Shown one piece after another: positions 1 through 8,432 of a stretch of 28,815 nucleotides of DNA. Under the pieces are notes generated by a model. It was not told the DNA's origin. It did not search any database and was given only the letters and a program-made list of their open reading frames with translations. This DNA comes from an uncultured Lachnospiraceae bacterium (GTDB lineage: Bacteria > Bacillota > Clostridia > Lachnospirales > Lachnospiraceae). Each line of letters opens with the position of its first letter. Position 1 is the first letter of the stretch. Location: the NCBI GenBank assembly GCA_910578795.1, contig CAJTSD010000046.1, positions 1 through 28,815 on the forward strand. Direction: 5' to 3'. Position numbers and translations under genes: made by a program.

Positions 1-1461
1 AATAGCAATGCTATTACACTGATTGCAAAGCAGGATTCAGTTGATGAACGGATAAATTATTTTCATGATACACCAAATCAGACTAAAATCAGTGCAACCA
101 TGATTAAGAAAATGAATATTTTGTATTACTATGCTCAGAGAATGCCGTTAAAAGAAGTTGATTTTAGAAAGACAAGTGGTTCTGGTAAGGTACTTAATTA
201 TTTGATACAACATAGCCTAGAAACGATGGGAATAGAAGAGAAGGATATTTTAAAAAGAACAAAATTAAAAGGTATTGTAAAAGATGTTAATAAACAAATA
301 AACAGCTTAAATACAATCACAGGAGATAAAGTAAATGCATATCTGGACACAGATGTAGATAAAATTGTTTGTAGAATGCTTGGGCTTGGAGATGAGAACG
401 GAAGGGAATTAGGTTCTCTTGGAGAAGGAATTCAATATGCTTTTAATATATTGCTACAGATTATCGAGATAATTCACAATACTAAAATTATGCGAAAGCC
501 AGAAGACTTTGAAGAGAGATTAATTAATAAGAATGGGAAAAAGTTGTTCCCATTGTTTTTGCTTTTGGATGAACCGGAAGTACATCAGCATCCGTATAGG
601 CAGAGAAGTTTAATAAAAAAGATTGAGGAATTAATGAATAATGAAAATCAAGTGTTTGTTGATTTGCTAAAAGAATTATTTGATGTAGATGGGGTAATAG
701 GGCAGATTTTTATTGCAACACATTCACCTAATATTCTTTTGAATGATTATAAACAGTTTATTAGAATCTTCCATCCAATAGGTACATCTATAAATGAGAT
801 TTCTATTGTATCAGGAAGCAGTATTACTTTAGATGATACGCTGTACAAGCATTTACTTAGAAGTTTTTTGTATTTGAAAGAGGCTATGTTTAGTAAATGC
901 GTCCTATTTGTGGAAGGTGACACGGAGAATGGGGCAATGCCTGTTTTTGCGAATAGAATGAACTTTGATTATGATGAAAATGGGGTTGGGATAGTAAAAC
1001 TTGATGGGGCAGATAGTGTTGAAAATTGCATGAAATTATATGCAGAATTCAAAATTAAGACGATTGCAATGATAGATAGAGACAAAAAAGATAAATATAG
1101 TCATATTCCAGATGTTCTTTTTACAAAGGGAAAGGATTTTGAAGAGGATATATATGATAATTTTATACTTACAGACTATATGAAATATAATAATTGCATA
1201 GGAAAGATTGGAGCATTTGTGAACATCTTACGTCCTTATGGAATAACTCTGAATGTGCCAAACTATCGGAATAATCCCGATTTATTTACTATTGATCCAG
1301 AATTACAAAAACAAATTATGGTAGATATAAAATCTTCAGAATTGACGGTATTAAGAGATACTAAAAATGCGTCAAAAGCATCATTACTAGCAGATTTTGT
1401 AACAGTAATTCCTAAATCATTTCAAAAGGTTATAAAAAAACTAAAAGATGAGGTAAAATAA
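1..1461 (+). CDS. gajA: Gabija-type GajA: OLD-family ATPase/TOPRIM endonuclease, 5' end outside window
   Basis: The frame is open from base 1, so the gene begins upstream; 486 codons are visible and the Walker A region is missing. Counting codons from base 1, there is an ABC-type signature region (LGEGIQ, about 140-145), a Walker B (LLLDEPEVHQHP, D190/E191) and a switch-histidine motif (ATHSPNIL). A C-terminal TOPRIM domain follows, with the acidic motif FVEGDTE (E305) and the DRD motif (D359, D361). This order, ATPase then TOPRIM, is that of class 2 OLD nucleases, and GajA is the defence representative. In Gabija, GajA is a nucleotide-regulated DNA nickase that assembles with GajB to cut phage DNA. 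The stop overlaps the helicase start by one base (TAATG), so the pair is translationally coupled. The region is notably AT-rich. An OLD nuclease outside Gabija is the alternative, but the adjacent helicase favours Gabija. Confidence 0.82.
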   Translation, partial: NSNAITLIAKQDSVDERINYFHDTPNQTKISATMIKKMNILYYYAQRMPLKEVDFRKTSGSGKVLNYLIQHSLETMGIEEKDILKRTKLKGIVKDVNKQINSLNTITGDKVNAYLDTDVDKIVCRMLGLGDENGRELGSLGEGIQYAFNILLQIIEIIHNTKIMRKPEDFEERLINKNGKKLFPLFLLLDEPEVHQHPYRQRSLIKKIEELMNNENQVFVDLLKELFDVDGVIGQIFIATHSPNILLNDYKQFIRIFHPIGTSINEISIVSGSSITLDDTLYKHLLRSFLYLKEAMFSKCVLFVEGDTENGAMPVFANRMNFDYDENGVGIVKLDGADSVENCMKLYAEFKIKTIAMIDRDKKDKYSHIPDVLFTKGKDFEEDIYDNFILTDYMKYNNCIGKIGAFVNILRPYGITLNVPNYRNNPDLFTIDPELQKQIMVDIKSSELTVLRDTKNASKASLLADFVTVIPKSFQKVIKKLKDEVK

Positions 1462-3224
1462 TGGCATTGGAAGATATAATTAGAGAGAAGCATTCTGGAG
1501 ATGATGAACAGCTTAATTTTATTTTTTCAGATGATAAGAATATAATTGTGACAGCCCCTGCAGGTTGCGGAAAAACGACAGCAATGGTAAGTAAGATTGC
1601 AAGAGAATTAAGTGTAGGTCATATTCCTTCAAATAAAAAAGTACTTGCGATAACTTTTAGCGTTAATGCTGCGATGAAAATAAAGGATTCATTAAAAACA
1701 TTGTTGCCAGATTTAGTAGAGAATCCTTCACAGTTTTTATCTAAAGTAGATATTGCAAATTATCATAATTTTGCAATGAAAATTCTGTTTAAACATGGCT
1801 ATTGTCTTAATCCGGAATTTGTTAACCTTGCGAGCTTTCAAATAGTCAATGAAAATAGTTCTGTTCTTAACAGTTATCTTACAAGCTCAGATGAAAGCAA
1901 ATTGAGTGCTGTTGAGAATGCTGTAAAAGCTTCTGATAAAGATGGTTTGATGGCGGCATTAGATGATTATTGGGATGTGATAAATAGAAAACTAACTGTA
2001 AATCGTGTAATTACTTATAACGGAATTTTAGTTTCTGCGATCAAACTATTGCGTAAGAAACAGGTTAAATCATTTTATCAAGACTATTATAAACTGATAA
2101 TTATTGATGAATTTCAAGATACAAATCTTTTAGGATACCTACTTATTAAGAAATTAATTGGTAATAGCACCTCAATATTTTTAGGTGATAATATCCAAAG
2201 AATCTATGGATTTATAGGTGCCGTTAACGATATTTTTAGAATAGTTTCGGAAACATATCAAGCTGTAAAATTTGAATTTAAAAATAATTATAGATTCAAG
2301 ACTAATGAAAGAATGAAAGATTTGGATTTATTGATAAGGGATTATGCCGAGAATTATAGACCATCAGAGTTGACAGCAACTATTTTATTAAAACGGTTAA
2401 ATAGTGACAGTGAAGAAGAACGATTTATTGTTGAAGGTATTAATAAAATAATATTTAATTCAAATGATAAAATAGCTGTGTTGGTAAGAGCGGGGTGGCA
2501 AGGAGATTCTATTGTTAAGGAATTAGATTTGCAAGGAATTCCTTATTTTAATGCACTTTATGGAGAATCAGATATTGAACATAATAAATTTTATGATGTA
2601 GCAATTGAGGAATTTCATAAAAATGTTCAGGGCAAAGCAATTCAAAGGGATTTAGAAAAGTGTTTAAATGCAGTTAAAGATAGAGAAAGAGAGATATATA
2701 CTGATCCCAGTAGAAAGTATATCTTTGATTCGATGTATAAGTTGTTGGGAATTTTATTTGCTGAATCTAAAAAGTGGGATGGAAACGTAAAAGATAAATA
2801 TGAAAATATTGACTTTACTTTAGGAAACAATGGATTAAAACATATGATGGAATTTATTGAAGAATCAGTTGTAATCACAACTATTCATTCAGCTAAAGGA
2901 CTTGAGTGGGAGTATGTTATTATACCTAAATTAAATGCGCATGCATTTCCACCTAGTAGGTTTGTGTGTCAACCTTGCCAAAGTGAAAGAAGCTGTGATA
3001 GTGGGTTTGATTATTGTAAATTTCAATTTGGAGAATCATTGGAAAAGTCATTTAAGGAGGAACTAAGCATTTTCTATGTTGCAGTAACACGAGCTAAAAA
3101 GGATGTATATATGACAGTCAATACAGGATTAAACAGATGGAATCATCATAAACAAACAAATTGTTTAATAAATCTGCTTGGAATTAGAGAAAAGGATTAT
3201 GATTGGGATACAGTTTTAGATTAG
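1461..3224 (+). CDS. gajB: Gabija-type GajB: UvrD/PcrA-like superfamily 1 helicase
   Basis: This 587-residue SF1A helicase has a Q-motif glutamine (Q17), Walker A (APAGCGKTT, K38), Walker B (IIIDEFQDT, D216/E217), motif III-like LGDNIQRIYGF, motif V (TTIHSAKGLEWE, from about 473) and motif VI (FYVAVTRAKK, R544). In Gabija, GajB is the partner of GajA and is thought to sense DNA ends or replication products and activate cleavage. The start overlaps the gajA stop by one base. It is somewhat longer than the commonly cited GajB (about 490 residues). Between motifs V and VI it carries four cysteines, C503, C506, C512 and C519, spaced C-x2-C-x5-C-x6-C, which look like a metal or Fe-S site and are not part of the core SF1 motifs. 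No terminator is obvious directly after the stop. Confidence 0.82.
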   Translation: MALEDIIREKHSGDDEQLNFIFSDDKNIIVTAPAGCGKTTAMVSKIARELSVGHIPSNKKVLAITFSVNAAMKIKDSLKTLLPDLVENPSQFLSKVDIANYHNFAMKILFKHGYCLNPEFVNLASFQIVNENSSVLNSYLTSSDESKLSAVENAVKASDKDGLMAALDDYWDVINRKLTVNRVITYNGILVSAIKLLRKKQVKSFYQDYYKLIIIDEFQDTNLLGYLLIKKLIGNSTSIFLGDNIQRIYGFIGAVNDIFRIVSETYQAVKFEFKNNYRFKTNERMKDLDLLIRDYAENYRPSELTATILLKRLNSDSEEERFIVEGINKIIFNSNDKIAVLVRAGWQGDSIVKELDLQGIPYFNALYGESDIEHNKFYDVAIEEFHKNVQGKAIQRDLEKCLNAVKDREREIYTDPSRKYIFDSMYKLLGILFAESKKWDGNVKDKYENIDFTLGNNGLKHMMEFIEESVVITTIHSAKGLEWEYVIIPKLNAHAFPPSRFVCQPCQSERSCDSGFDYCKFQFGESLEKSFKEELSIFYVAVTRAKKDVYMTVNTGLNRWNHHKQTNCLINLLGIREKDYDWDTVLD

Positions 3225-3399
3225 TGATGGGCATACTGACAGATATTATAGAAATAATCTTGCCAGAATTATTAACTTCTTTATGTAGTAAGAAGTTAGA
3301 TTTGTGATGAAAAATATCGAAATGATGCGTGCGGAAAGTAGATTCGTAGATTAGCTGACCTTCAATAAAAGAAAAAGAATGGGATTCCGCCGCCTTCGG

Positions 3400-3546
3400 C
3401 ATTGTGGGCAATGTGTATAACTCCCCGTCTTATGGAGCTGTGGGCAACACTGTTTGCAGGATGTGGGAAAGCTGCTTTTGCTTTTCCATATGCTGTGAAT
3501 GGTGTTGTCCATAGCGGAATGGGGAGTTATGCACATTTCCATAATG
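3400..3546. repeat. 147-nt imperfect inverted repeat with two DnaA-box-like sites
   Basis: This lies in the gene-free stretch 3225-3583. The left arm (from 3400) and right arm (to 3546) pair over roughly 65 nt with some mismatches and small gaps. The outer arms contain TGTGTATAACTCCCC (3412-3426) and its near-complement GGGGAGTTATGCACA (3521-3535). The inner arms pair GGGAAAGC with GCTTTTCC around a short loop near 3472-3478. TTATGCACA (3527-3535) and, on the other strand, TTATACACA (3420-3412) both fit the DnaA-box pattern TTATNCACA, in opposite orientation. It sits just past the 3' end of a relaxase remnant, so a transfer or single-strand replication origin of a mobile element is one reading. 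A folded terminus or a DnaA-binding site is another. The structure is certain; the function is not. Confidence 0.7.
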
Positions 3547-3583
3547 CTATTTTTTTGCTTTTAAAGCTATTTTTAGCAGGGAA

Positions 3584-4270
3584 TCATCGGGAGGGGTTGC
3601 TGTTACGGTCTGGTTGTTCCTGTGCCTTATTAGGCGGCTCTGTGCGTCCTAAATACTGGTTCAGGTTCTCCAGTTTCCGATTCAGCGATTTCAATTCTTT
3701 TTCACTGTTTTTGTAGGTGGCAGTCAGTTCTTTTTTCTGTGCGGTCAGCGCCTGATATTCCGATTTCAGCGTGTCGATGTTCAAGCCTTTTAAGGAAATG
3801 CCTGCCTGTTCCAGCATACGCCTTGCGCCGCCATAAAGGATGATCTGGCTCTCATGCCTGCGGAAATATGCGTCAGGGTTTTTCGATTTCTTATAGGCAA
3901 TATGGTAAGATTTGTTGGTTTTGTACTGTTCCGCATATTTAATGATTTCCGCAAGGTCTTTGATGCGGTTTTCCAGCTTGCGGACTGTCTGCTTTGCTTC
4001 CTTTCCGGTGACGGAAGCAGCGGCGATCTTTTGTTCCAGTTCTGCGATGGAACCTATTTCATTGTATGCCTGTGCAGCAATCTTTAAATTCTCCACCGCT
4101 GCCCACCTTTGGAGTCCCGGACTGTTCTGGAATTTCTCATCAGAGGTATCAATCAACCGCCTGTCTGCGTAATCTTTTTTCGGGATAACTGCTTTCCGTT
4201 CCCGTTTTAATTCAATCCGTTCTTTGATGCGCTCCTTCGTGTATTCCTTTCCAAGTGACTTGATGCTGCT
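3584..4270 (-). pseudogene. Relaxase/mobilization protein, C-terminal fragment
   Basis: The minus-strand frame reads into the C-terminal part of the MobA/VirD2-type relaxases of Clostridia conjugative and mobilizable elements. It starts around GKEYTKERIKERI and includes KKDYADRRLIDTSDEKF, the region KNPDAYFRRHESQIILYGG, and a charged coiled-coil tail ending LNRKLENLNQYLGR. About 228 residues remain. The catalytic N-terminal half, with the nicking tyrosine and HxH metal site, is gone. The fragment is joined near 4270 to the beginning of an IS1182-type transposase reading in the same direction but another frame, so it cannot be expressed as a relaxase. Recognition is from memory of the family. 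It marks the edge of a degraded integrative element next to the Gabija genes. Confidence 0.72.
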
Positions 4271-4382
4271 GGGTAAAATCCACGGCGCAGTCGACTTTCC
4301 GCAGCAGATGGTCCTGTGGAACAAGCCCCTCAAGGCTGACTATTTCCAATGTATTTCTTTCCAATTTTTCTTTTATCAGCAT
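4271..4382 (-). mobile_element. IS1182-family transposase, N-terminal 37-codon remnant
   Basis: Reading the minus strand from ATG 4382-4380 gives a protein beginning MLIKEKLERNTLEIVSLEG, then LVPQDHLLRK and ending VDFT. This is the N-terminus of IS1182-type (DDE) transposases. A good ribosome site (GGAGGTGAGG, plus-strand 4385-4394) precedes the ATG, so the true 5' end of the insertion-sequence gene is kept. Homology stops near 4271, where relaxase sequence takes over, and the upstream part of the IS ends near 4410, where an unrelated pseudogene begins. The DDE catalytic core is lost. Confidence 0.65.
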
Positions 4383-4412
4383 GTCCTCACCTCCGCTTCT
4401 ATTATATCAAAA

Positions 4413-5429
4413 AAAGCCAGCTTATGCTTTGTTTACAGGCTTGAATAATCTTGAGATTATTTCCATACTGGACTGGAATTACGGTTAATACTTCGGCTTT
4501 ACGGAGGAAGAGGTTCACAGGCTTTGCAAGGACTGTGGATTAAAGCATAAATTTGATTTAATCAAGGAATGGTATAATGGTTATATTTTCGGAAATACCA
4601 ATGTCTATAATCCGTGGAGTGTTATTCGGTATGTGAAGGCTTTAACAAGCCATGAAGAGGAATATCCACGCTCCTACTGGGCAAACACCTCCTCCAATAC
4701 CGTTGTGCGCAACATGATTGATATGGCAGACGACAGTGTAAAGAGTGAATTGGAAAATCTGATTGACGGCGGCACTGTCGAGAAGCCCATACATGAGGAC
4801 ATCACCTACGGCGAGGTATATGAAAGCATGGATAACCTGTGGAACTTTATGTTCTTCACAGGATATTTCAAGAAAATAAGCGAGCGCATGGGCGAGGACG
4901 ACACGCGGTATCTGACGCTTGCGCTGCCCAATCGTGAGGTGCGTTACATTTTCCGCGAAAAAATCATGACATGGTTCGACCAAAAAATGAAAGCACGCGA
5001 CCTCACAAGACTGCATACCGCCTTCGTCAACAAAGACACCCAAACGCTTGAAGAAGAATTGACGGATATCTTATATGAAACGATAAGTTCCTTTGACGAA
5101 AGCGAAAACTATTACCACGGACTGGTAGCAGGACTGTTATCGGGCATGAAAGGCTACCGCACAAAGTACAATCGCGAATCAGGCAAGGGCAGGTGCGATT
5201 TGTTTGTAAAGCCCGTATCAGCCGAAAAGAGGCGTTTATTGTGGAATTTAAAAAGGCAAGAAAAATAATAGAACTCGAAGCAAAAGCGCAGGAGGCTTTG
5301 CAACAGATTGACGATAAAAAATACGCCTTGGAGCTTGAGGACGACGGCTATGACATTGCAAGTAGCTACGGAATCTCATTCTGCGGAAAGGACTGTTGTG
5401 TCATGCACAGGGAAACATCCTCCGTTTGA
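4413..5429 (+). pseudogene. AAA-ATPase-like / DUF1703 (PD-(D/E)XK) protein, truncated and broken
   Basis: The reading starts abruptly near 4413 with a segment like LFTGLNN...ILDWNYG, then FGFTEEEVHRL, KEWYNGY and NPWSVIRY. It continues through the middle of the AAA-ATPase-like family (pfam09820 type) and ends in the DUF1703 nuclease-like tail (GRCDLFVKP, then AFIVEFKKARK, QALQQIDDKKYA-like sequence and YGISFCGKDC). Three lesions are visible: loss of the N-terminal part with the P-loop, an in-frame TAA at 4486-4488 (between NYG and YFGF), and a frameshift near 5223-5233 that moves the coding frame to the one ending at 5429. These proteins are abundant in gut Clostridia and Bacteroidetes, and their function is poorly defined. 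The gene abuts the IS1182 remnant, which suggests that insertion and deletion removed its front. Confidence 0.8.
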
Positions 5430-5537
5430 CATCGAATATCTGTTTTGCATAGAATCGGATTTGCGGATAATATTAAAAGTGTTGTAGATTCAACGCGTAT
5501 TTCGGTCGATTTATGTCAAAACGCCTAATTTTTAAGA

Positions 5538-5565
5538 TTGCTACGATATACTGATTTTAGATACT
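5538..5565 (+). promoter_or_regulatory. Candidate promoter for the LysM protein
   Basis: TTGCTA (5538-5543), a 16-bp spacer and GATACT (5560-5565) lie 45 bp before the ATG. A second possibility further upstream is TTGCAT (5445-5450), 17 bp, TAATAT (5468-5473). Neither is a strong consensus match. Confidence 0.35.
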
Positions 5566-5609
5566 GTTGAAACACAGCAAAATTTAAATTTTAGTAGAAG
5601 GATTTTTAC

Positions 5610-6359
5610 ATGAAAGCAAAGAATTTGGCAAAAGGCTTACTGGCAACCGCGGTATTAGCGCTTACAATCATGGTAACACCTGCATCGACTGTCAGTGCAG
5701 AGGGCGCGCAGGGCACGCAGGGCACATATACCGTTGAACGCGGAGATAATTTTAGCAAAATAGCAAAAAAGATTTACGGCGACGAGAAATTATGGAGAGT
5801 GATCTATAATGCAAATTCATCCGTCGTAAAGAGCAATTATATCATATAAAAAAATCAGGTTCTGATCATTCCGGCAGTTGATAACAACAATGCACCTGCT
5901 GTCGCAGCGCCCGCACCAGAAACACCTGCAGCAACAACACCTGCACCCGCGGTACCAATTCCCACACTAGAAACGGCAGCGCCCGCACAGGAATACACAT
6001 TGGATTACAACGCAATCGCCTCATGGGTTGACGGCGGATTTATCGGCGTTTACGCATCGAATTCCCCGGTTGTTATGGCGCTTGATGCAGAAAATGAATA
6101 CGCGGTTATTATCTTTGGCGACAACAGCGATATGACGGCTGTCAGCTTTGCGGGACCGATTACATATACGGATGAGTTTGCAACGATTACGGATGAAACA
6201 AACGGCTTGGCACTGACGTTTTCGGTTGCGGAAGTCAATGACATAACTCTTGCGCTTGATATGGGCGACATTGGAACAGCAGTGATTACGGCTGCATCAA
6301 AAGAAGACGTATTAAATACAATCAAGATTGCGATTGAGAATTATAAGCATGTTGCATAA
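5610..6359 (+). pseudogene. Secreted LysM-domain protein interrupted by one in-frame stop
   Basis: A signal peptide (residues 1 to about 30, ending VSA) is followed by a LysM peptidoglycan-binding domain (TYTVERGDNFSKIAKKIYG, LWRVIYNAN, SNYII). Codon 80 is TAA (5847-5849). The same frame then continues without another stop through the last LysM strand (KNQVLIIP), a Pro/Ala/Thr linker (about 90-125) and an acidic C-terminal domain of about 120 residues ending at 6359. The domain that spans the TAA is clearly one LysM unit, so the stop is a recent nonsense change at a position where LysM domains often have tyrosine or another residue, or else a sequencing error. AGAAGGA before the ATG is a plausible ribosome site. 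The product is predicted to be exported and to bind the cell wall. A separate restart is possible but no clear ribosome site is seen. Confidence 0.75.
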
Positions 6360-6392
6360 GAAAGAATCAGATTTATAGATTACATAATGAGA

Positions 6393-6429
6393 GGCGGGAA
6401 GTGGAGTTGTTCCATATTCCCGTCTTTTT
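6393..6429 (+). terminator. Rho-independent terminator after the LysM gene
   Basis: GGCGGGAA (6393-6400) pairs with TTCCCGTC (6417-6424), with further TGGA/TCCA pairing inside, followed by TTTTT. The rest of 6360-6661 is AT-rich and I see no gene in it. Confidence 0.75.
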
Positions 6430-6673
6430 GTGCATAGGGATATCCAAAACTTAATTGTCTAATCGCTTGTGCAAACATACATTCTTACAACATGTCTAGT
6501 TGCCATTGTCGATTCAATGCAAATTTTGGTTGATTCATGAAGAAACCATCTTTTTTGTCATTTTTTCCTGTAAACTGTTCGAGTAGCAGTTTTGTACTTG
6601 CAAAAAGGTAGTTTAATAAAATTGCTATAAAGAAAGTAATAATCATTATTGTGAAAGAAAGATGGAGAATATG

Positions 6674-7072
6674 ATGAAAAAGAAAATGGTATCGGCAATT
6701 TTGGCAATTGCAATGACAGCAACACTGCTGACGGCATGCGGCGGTGATAAGGGAGCAAATACGTCCGCAGCAGCGCCCGCGGCAACAACACCCGCACCGG
6801 CAGCAATTCCTGCGCCGGCAGCAAACGACACCAAGGCGGACGCGCCTGCGGAAACGACGGACGCGGCAGAAGGCGAGATGGTATCGGACGAAGTTTTTGA
6901 AATGCTGCAGGACAACTATGCAATGCTGGTAGAGTATCACGATGCGGTAGTGGAATTATATAATGACGATCAGATTGTGGCAAATGCGGAGATTGAAGAC
7001 ACAATCAATCAGGTGTATGACATTATTAAGTCGATAAAGGGTTGGATGTTGTTTTTACGGCAATACAGGTAA
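6674..7072 (+). CDS. Small lipoprotein with Ala/Pro-rich linker, unknown function
   Basis: From the chosen start the protein begins MKKKMVSAILAIAM and has a lipobox, LLTACGG, so it should be lipid-anchored after signal peptidase II processing. An Ala/Pro/Thr-rich low-complexity linker follows, then an acidic helical region (DEVFEMLQDNYAMLVEYHD) and a short, odd end (GWMLFLRQYR) that may come from a truncation. ATG 6674 was preferred over ATG 6662 because GGAG (6664-6667) lies 6 nt before it. The linker resembles that of the LysM protein just upstream (both contain PAATTPAPA), so the two exported proteins may share an origin. No enzymatic motif is visible. The stretch 7073-7291 after it holds nothing I can name. 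Confidence 0.6.
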   Translation: MKKKMVSAILAIAMTATLLTACGGDKGANTSAAAPAATTPAPAAIPAPAANDTKADAPAETTDAAEGEMVSDEVFEMLQDNYAMLVEYHDAVVELYNDDQIVANAEIEDTINQVYDIIKSIKGWMLFLRQYR

Positions 7073-7291
7073 TACGGCATGGCATCATGGGCAGAATCCA
7101 AAAGCCATTTACAGACATGAAACTCCGGAAGAAAGGATTTAAAACGACTGTGCTTTTTCGCCCTTCTGCTTTGGCTTTTTGACTTTCTAAATTTTTACAG
7201 GATGCAAATGGGGAGAAAGATGGTCTGAATCGGAATCCCAAAGCCTGTCAAGGAAGTCGTAGAAAGTGCCGACACTGGGAGTATCACCAAA

Positions 7292-7603
7292 ATGGAAGCA
7301 TCTGAGGATTGCATAGAGTGGGTTTATCTTCAGTTGAGCAGCCCAGTCAGTAAGGGAATGAACCTTAAAAACAATATACTTACGCTAATCGTTATTCGAT
7401 TGGGGGATGAAGTGTATAATAAGACGAAGGAAGAACCGGGATATGATGTGCTAAAGTTTTTACATGCGGTCATGTATCCGCACAAGGAGGATTTTCTTGA
7501 TACAGTAAAAGAATATATTGATTTTTTGCAAAATGAAGCGTTATGGAAGCACAAAAACAAATCATTCTTTTTCGTCAAATTCAGACTGCCGTTTTTAATA
7601 TAA
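7292..7603 (+). pseudogene. Rpn-type PD-(D/E)XK transposase, C-terminal fragment
   Basis: The segment ILTLIVIRLGDEVYN, then GYDVLKFLHAVMYPHKEDF and VKEYIDFLQNEALW resembles the C-terminal half of the PD-(D/E)XK (Rpn, recombination-promoting nuclease) transposase family that is abundant in Lachnospiraceae. It begins within the family sequence, has no convincing ribosome site and runs into unrelated residues at the end. The matching N-terminal part lies next to it at 7634-8265 on the opposite strand, so this is probably one element broken by inversion, or two overlapping remnants. Family assignment is from memory of these sequences. No activity is expected. Confidence 0.55.
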
Positions 7604-7633
7604 TCGTCCGATTCTGACTGACTATACACCGAT

Positions 7634-8265
7634 TTAAGCTGCCCTTTCATCACCGCCAAAATTCTTTCTGTCAGGCTGGCAAGCTCCGTAATTTGCGGTG
7701 TTACACATCTCCATAAACGAAATACTGAACCGCTCCTTTTTCGGAACATCATCACGGCAGATCCAAATGCTATAGCGCTTTTCAAGGGTGTTATAATCCG
7801 TATTGTCTGTTACAAGGGAAAGCTGTGCCCCAAGCTCCCTTGCAAGATAATACATTCCCCGCTTTTCAATCGGGTATCCTGGACGGTATGTCTTTTGCGG
7901 TTCAATATCAATGTGAAGATTCACCAGGATTTTTTCATCGGATAGCGCTGGGTTGACCGTCCTTAATTTTGTGTCAAACAGGGATACTTTTTCATTAAGG
8001 GCTGAAAATTCCTTGTCGCCGCCTTGGATTTTCGTGTTAGTCCTGCCAGGGTAACCTCTTCCCCATCCGTGATGGAATCCGCCTCAATGAAATCCATGAT
8101 TTCTTCATAGCTATACGGCTCAAATTCTCTGACAACGCCTTTTAGGATTACCGCAAGAACCTCCTTATTTTTGTAAATTTCCTTACTTGCCTGATCCAAG
8201 CCTGCAGTGTCCGCCGTAATTTGTAAAGAGCTTAGAACGTCCATGCTGCCCGATACTTTATCCAT
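7634..8265 (-). pseudogene. Rpn-type PD-(D/E)XK transposase, N-terminal and central part, frameshifted
   Basis: The first reading frame (8265 to about 8050) gives ASKEIYKNKEVLAVILKG, FEPYSYEEIMDFIEADSI. After a frameshift near 8045-8055 the other frame gives TNTKIQGGDKEFSALNEKV, SLFDTKLRTVNPALSDEKI, LVNLHIDIEPQKTYRPGYPI and SIWICRDDVPKKERFSISF. Homology fades near 7680. The D-x(n)-E-x-K-like core (FDTKL ... NLHIDIEPQK) fits the PD-(D/E)XK fold of Rpn proteins. A ribosome site (GGGAG on the minus strand) and a promoter precede the ATG at 8265, so this 5' end is genuine. The missing C-terminus appears to be the inverted fragment at 7292-7603. Confidence 0.65.
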
Positions 8266-8305
8266 TCCGTGTCTCCCTGAATTTATTTTCTCTTCGTATG
8301 GCTAT

Positions 8306-8335
8306 AGTATAACACGTTTTTATCTGCTTTGTCGA
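8306..8335 (-). promoter_or_regulatory. Promoter of the Rpn-type remnant
   Basis: On the minus strand TCGACA (8335-8330), an 18-bp spacer and TATACT (8311-8306) lie about 40 bp upstream of the ATG at 8265. Confidence 0.5.
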
Positions 8336-8363
8336 ATGCTTATTTCCGTGCGGCTTTTTTTGA

Positions 8364-8392
8364 TTGACCGCAAAGCGGATATTTTATATAAT
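8364..8392 (+). promoter_or_regulatory. Promoter of DUF1848 gene 1
   Basis: TTGACC (8364-8369), a 17-bp spacer and a perfect TATAAT (8387-8392) precede the DUF1848 gene. Transcription would start near 8399. This rules out the in-frame TTG at 8364 as a start codon and supports GTG 8433. Confidence 0.75.
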
Positions 8393-8432
8393 GAACATAT
8401 GTTGTGGAACATTTTGGGGAGGAGATGGCACA

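Noticed and set aside
3402..3716. Plus-strand ORF across the palindrome
   Set aside because: It reads through the inverted repeat and antisense to the relaxase remnant, with no ribosome site.
6485..7004. Cysteine- and proline-rich minus-strand ORFs opposite the lipoprotein gene
   Set aside because: Their composition is what the Ala/Pro-rich GC-biased linker gives when read in other frames; there is no ribosome site or family match.
8364..8432. N-terminal extension of DUF1848 protein 1 from TTG 8364
   Set aside because: TTG 8364 is part of the -35 box of a near-consensus promoter, and GTG 8433 has a strong ribosome site and matches the family N-terminus.
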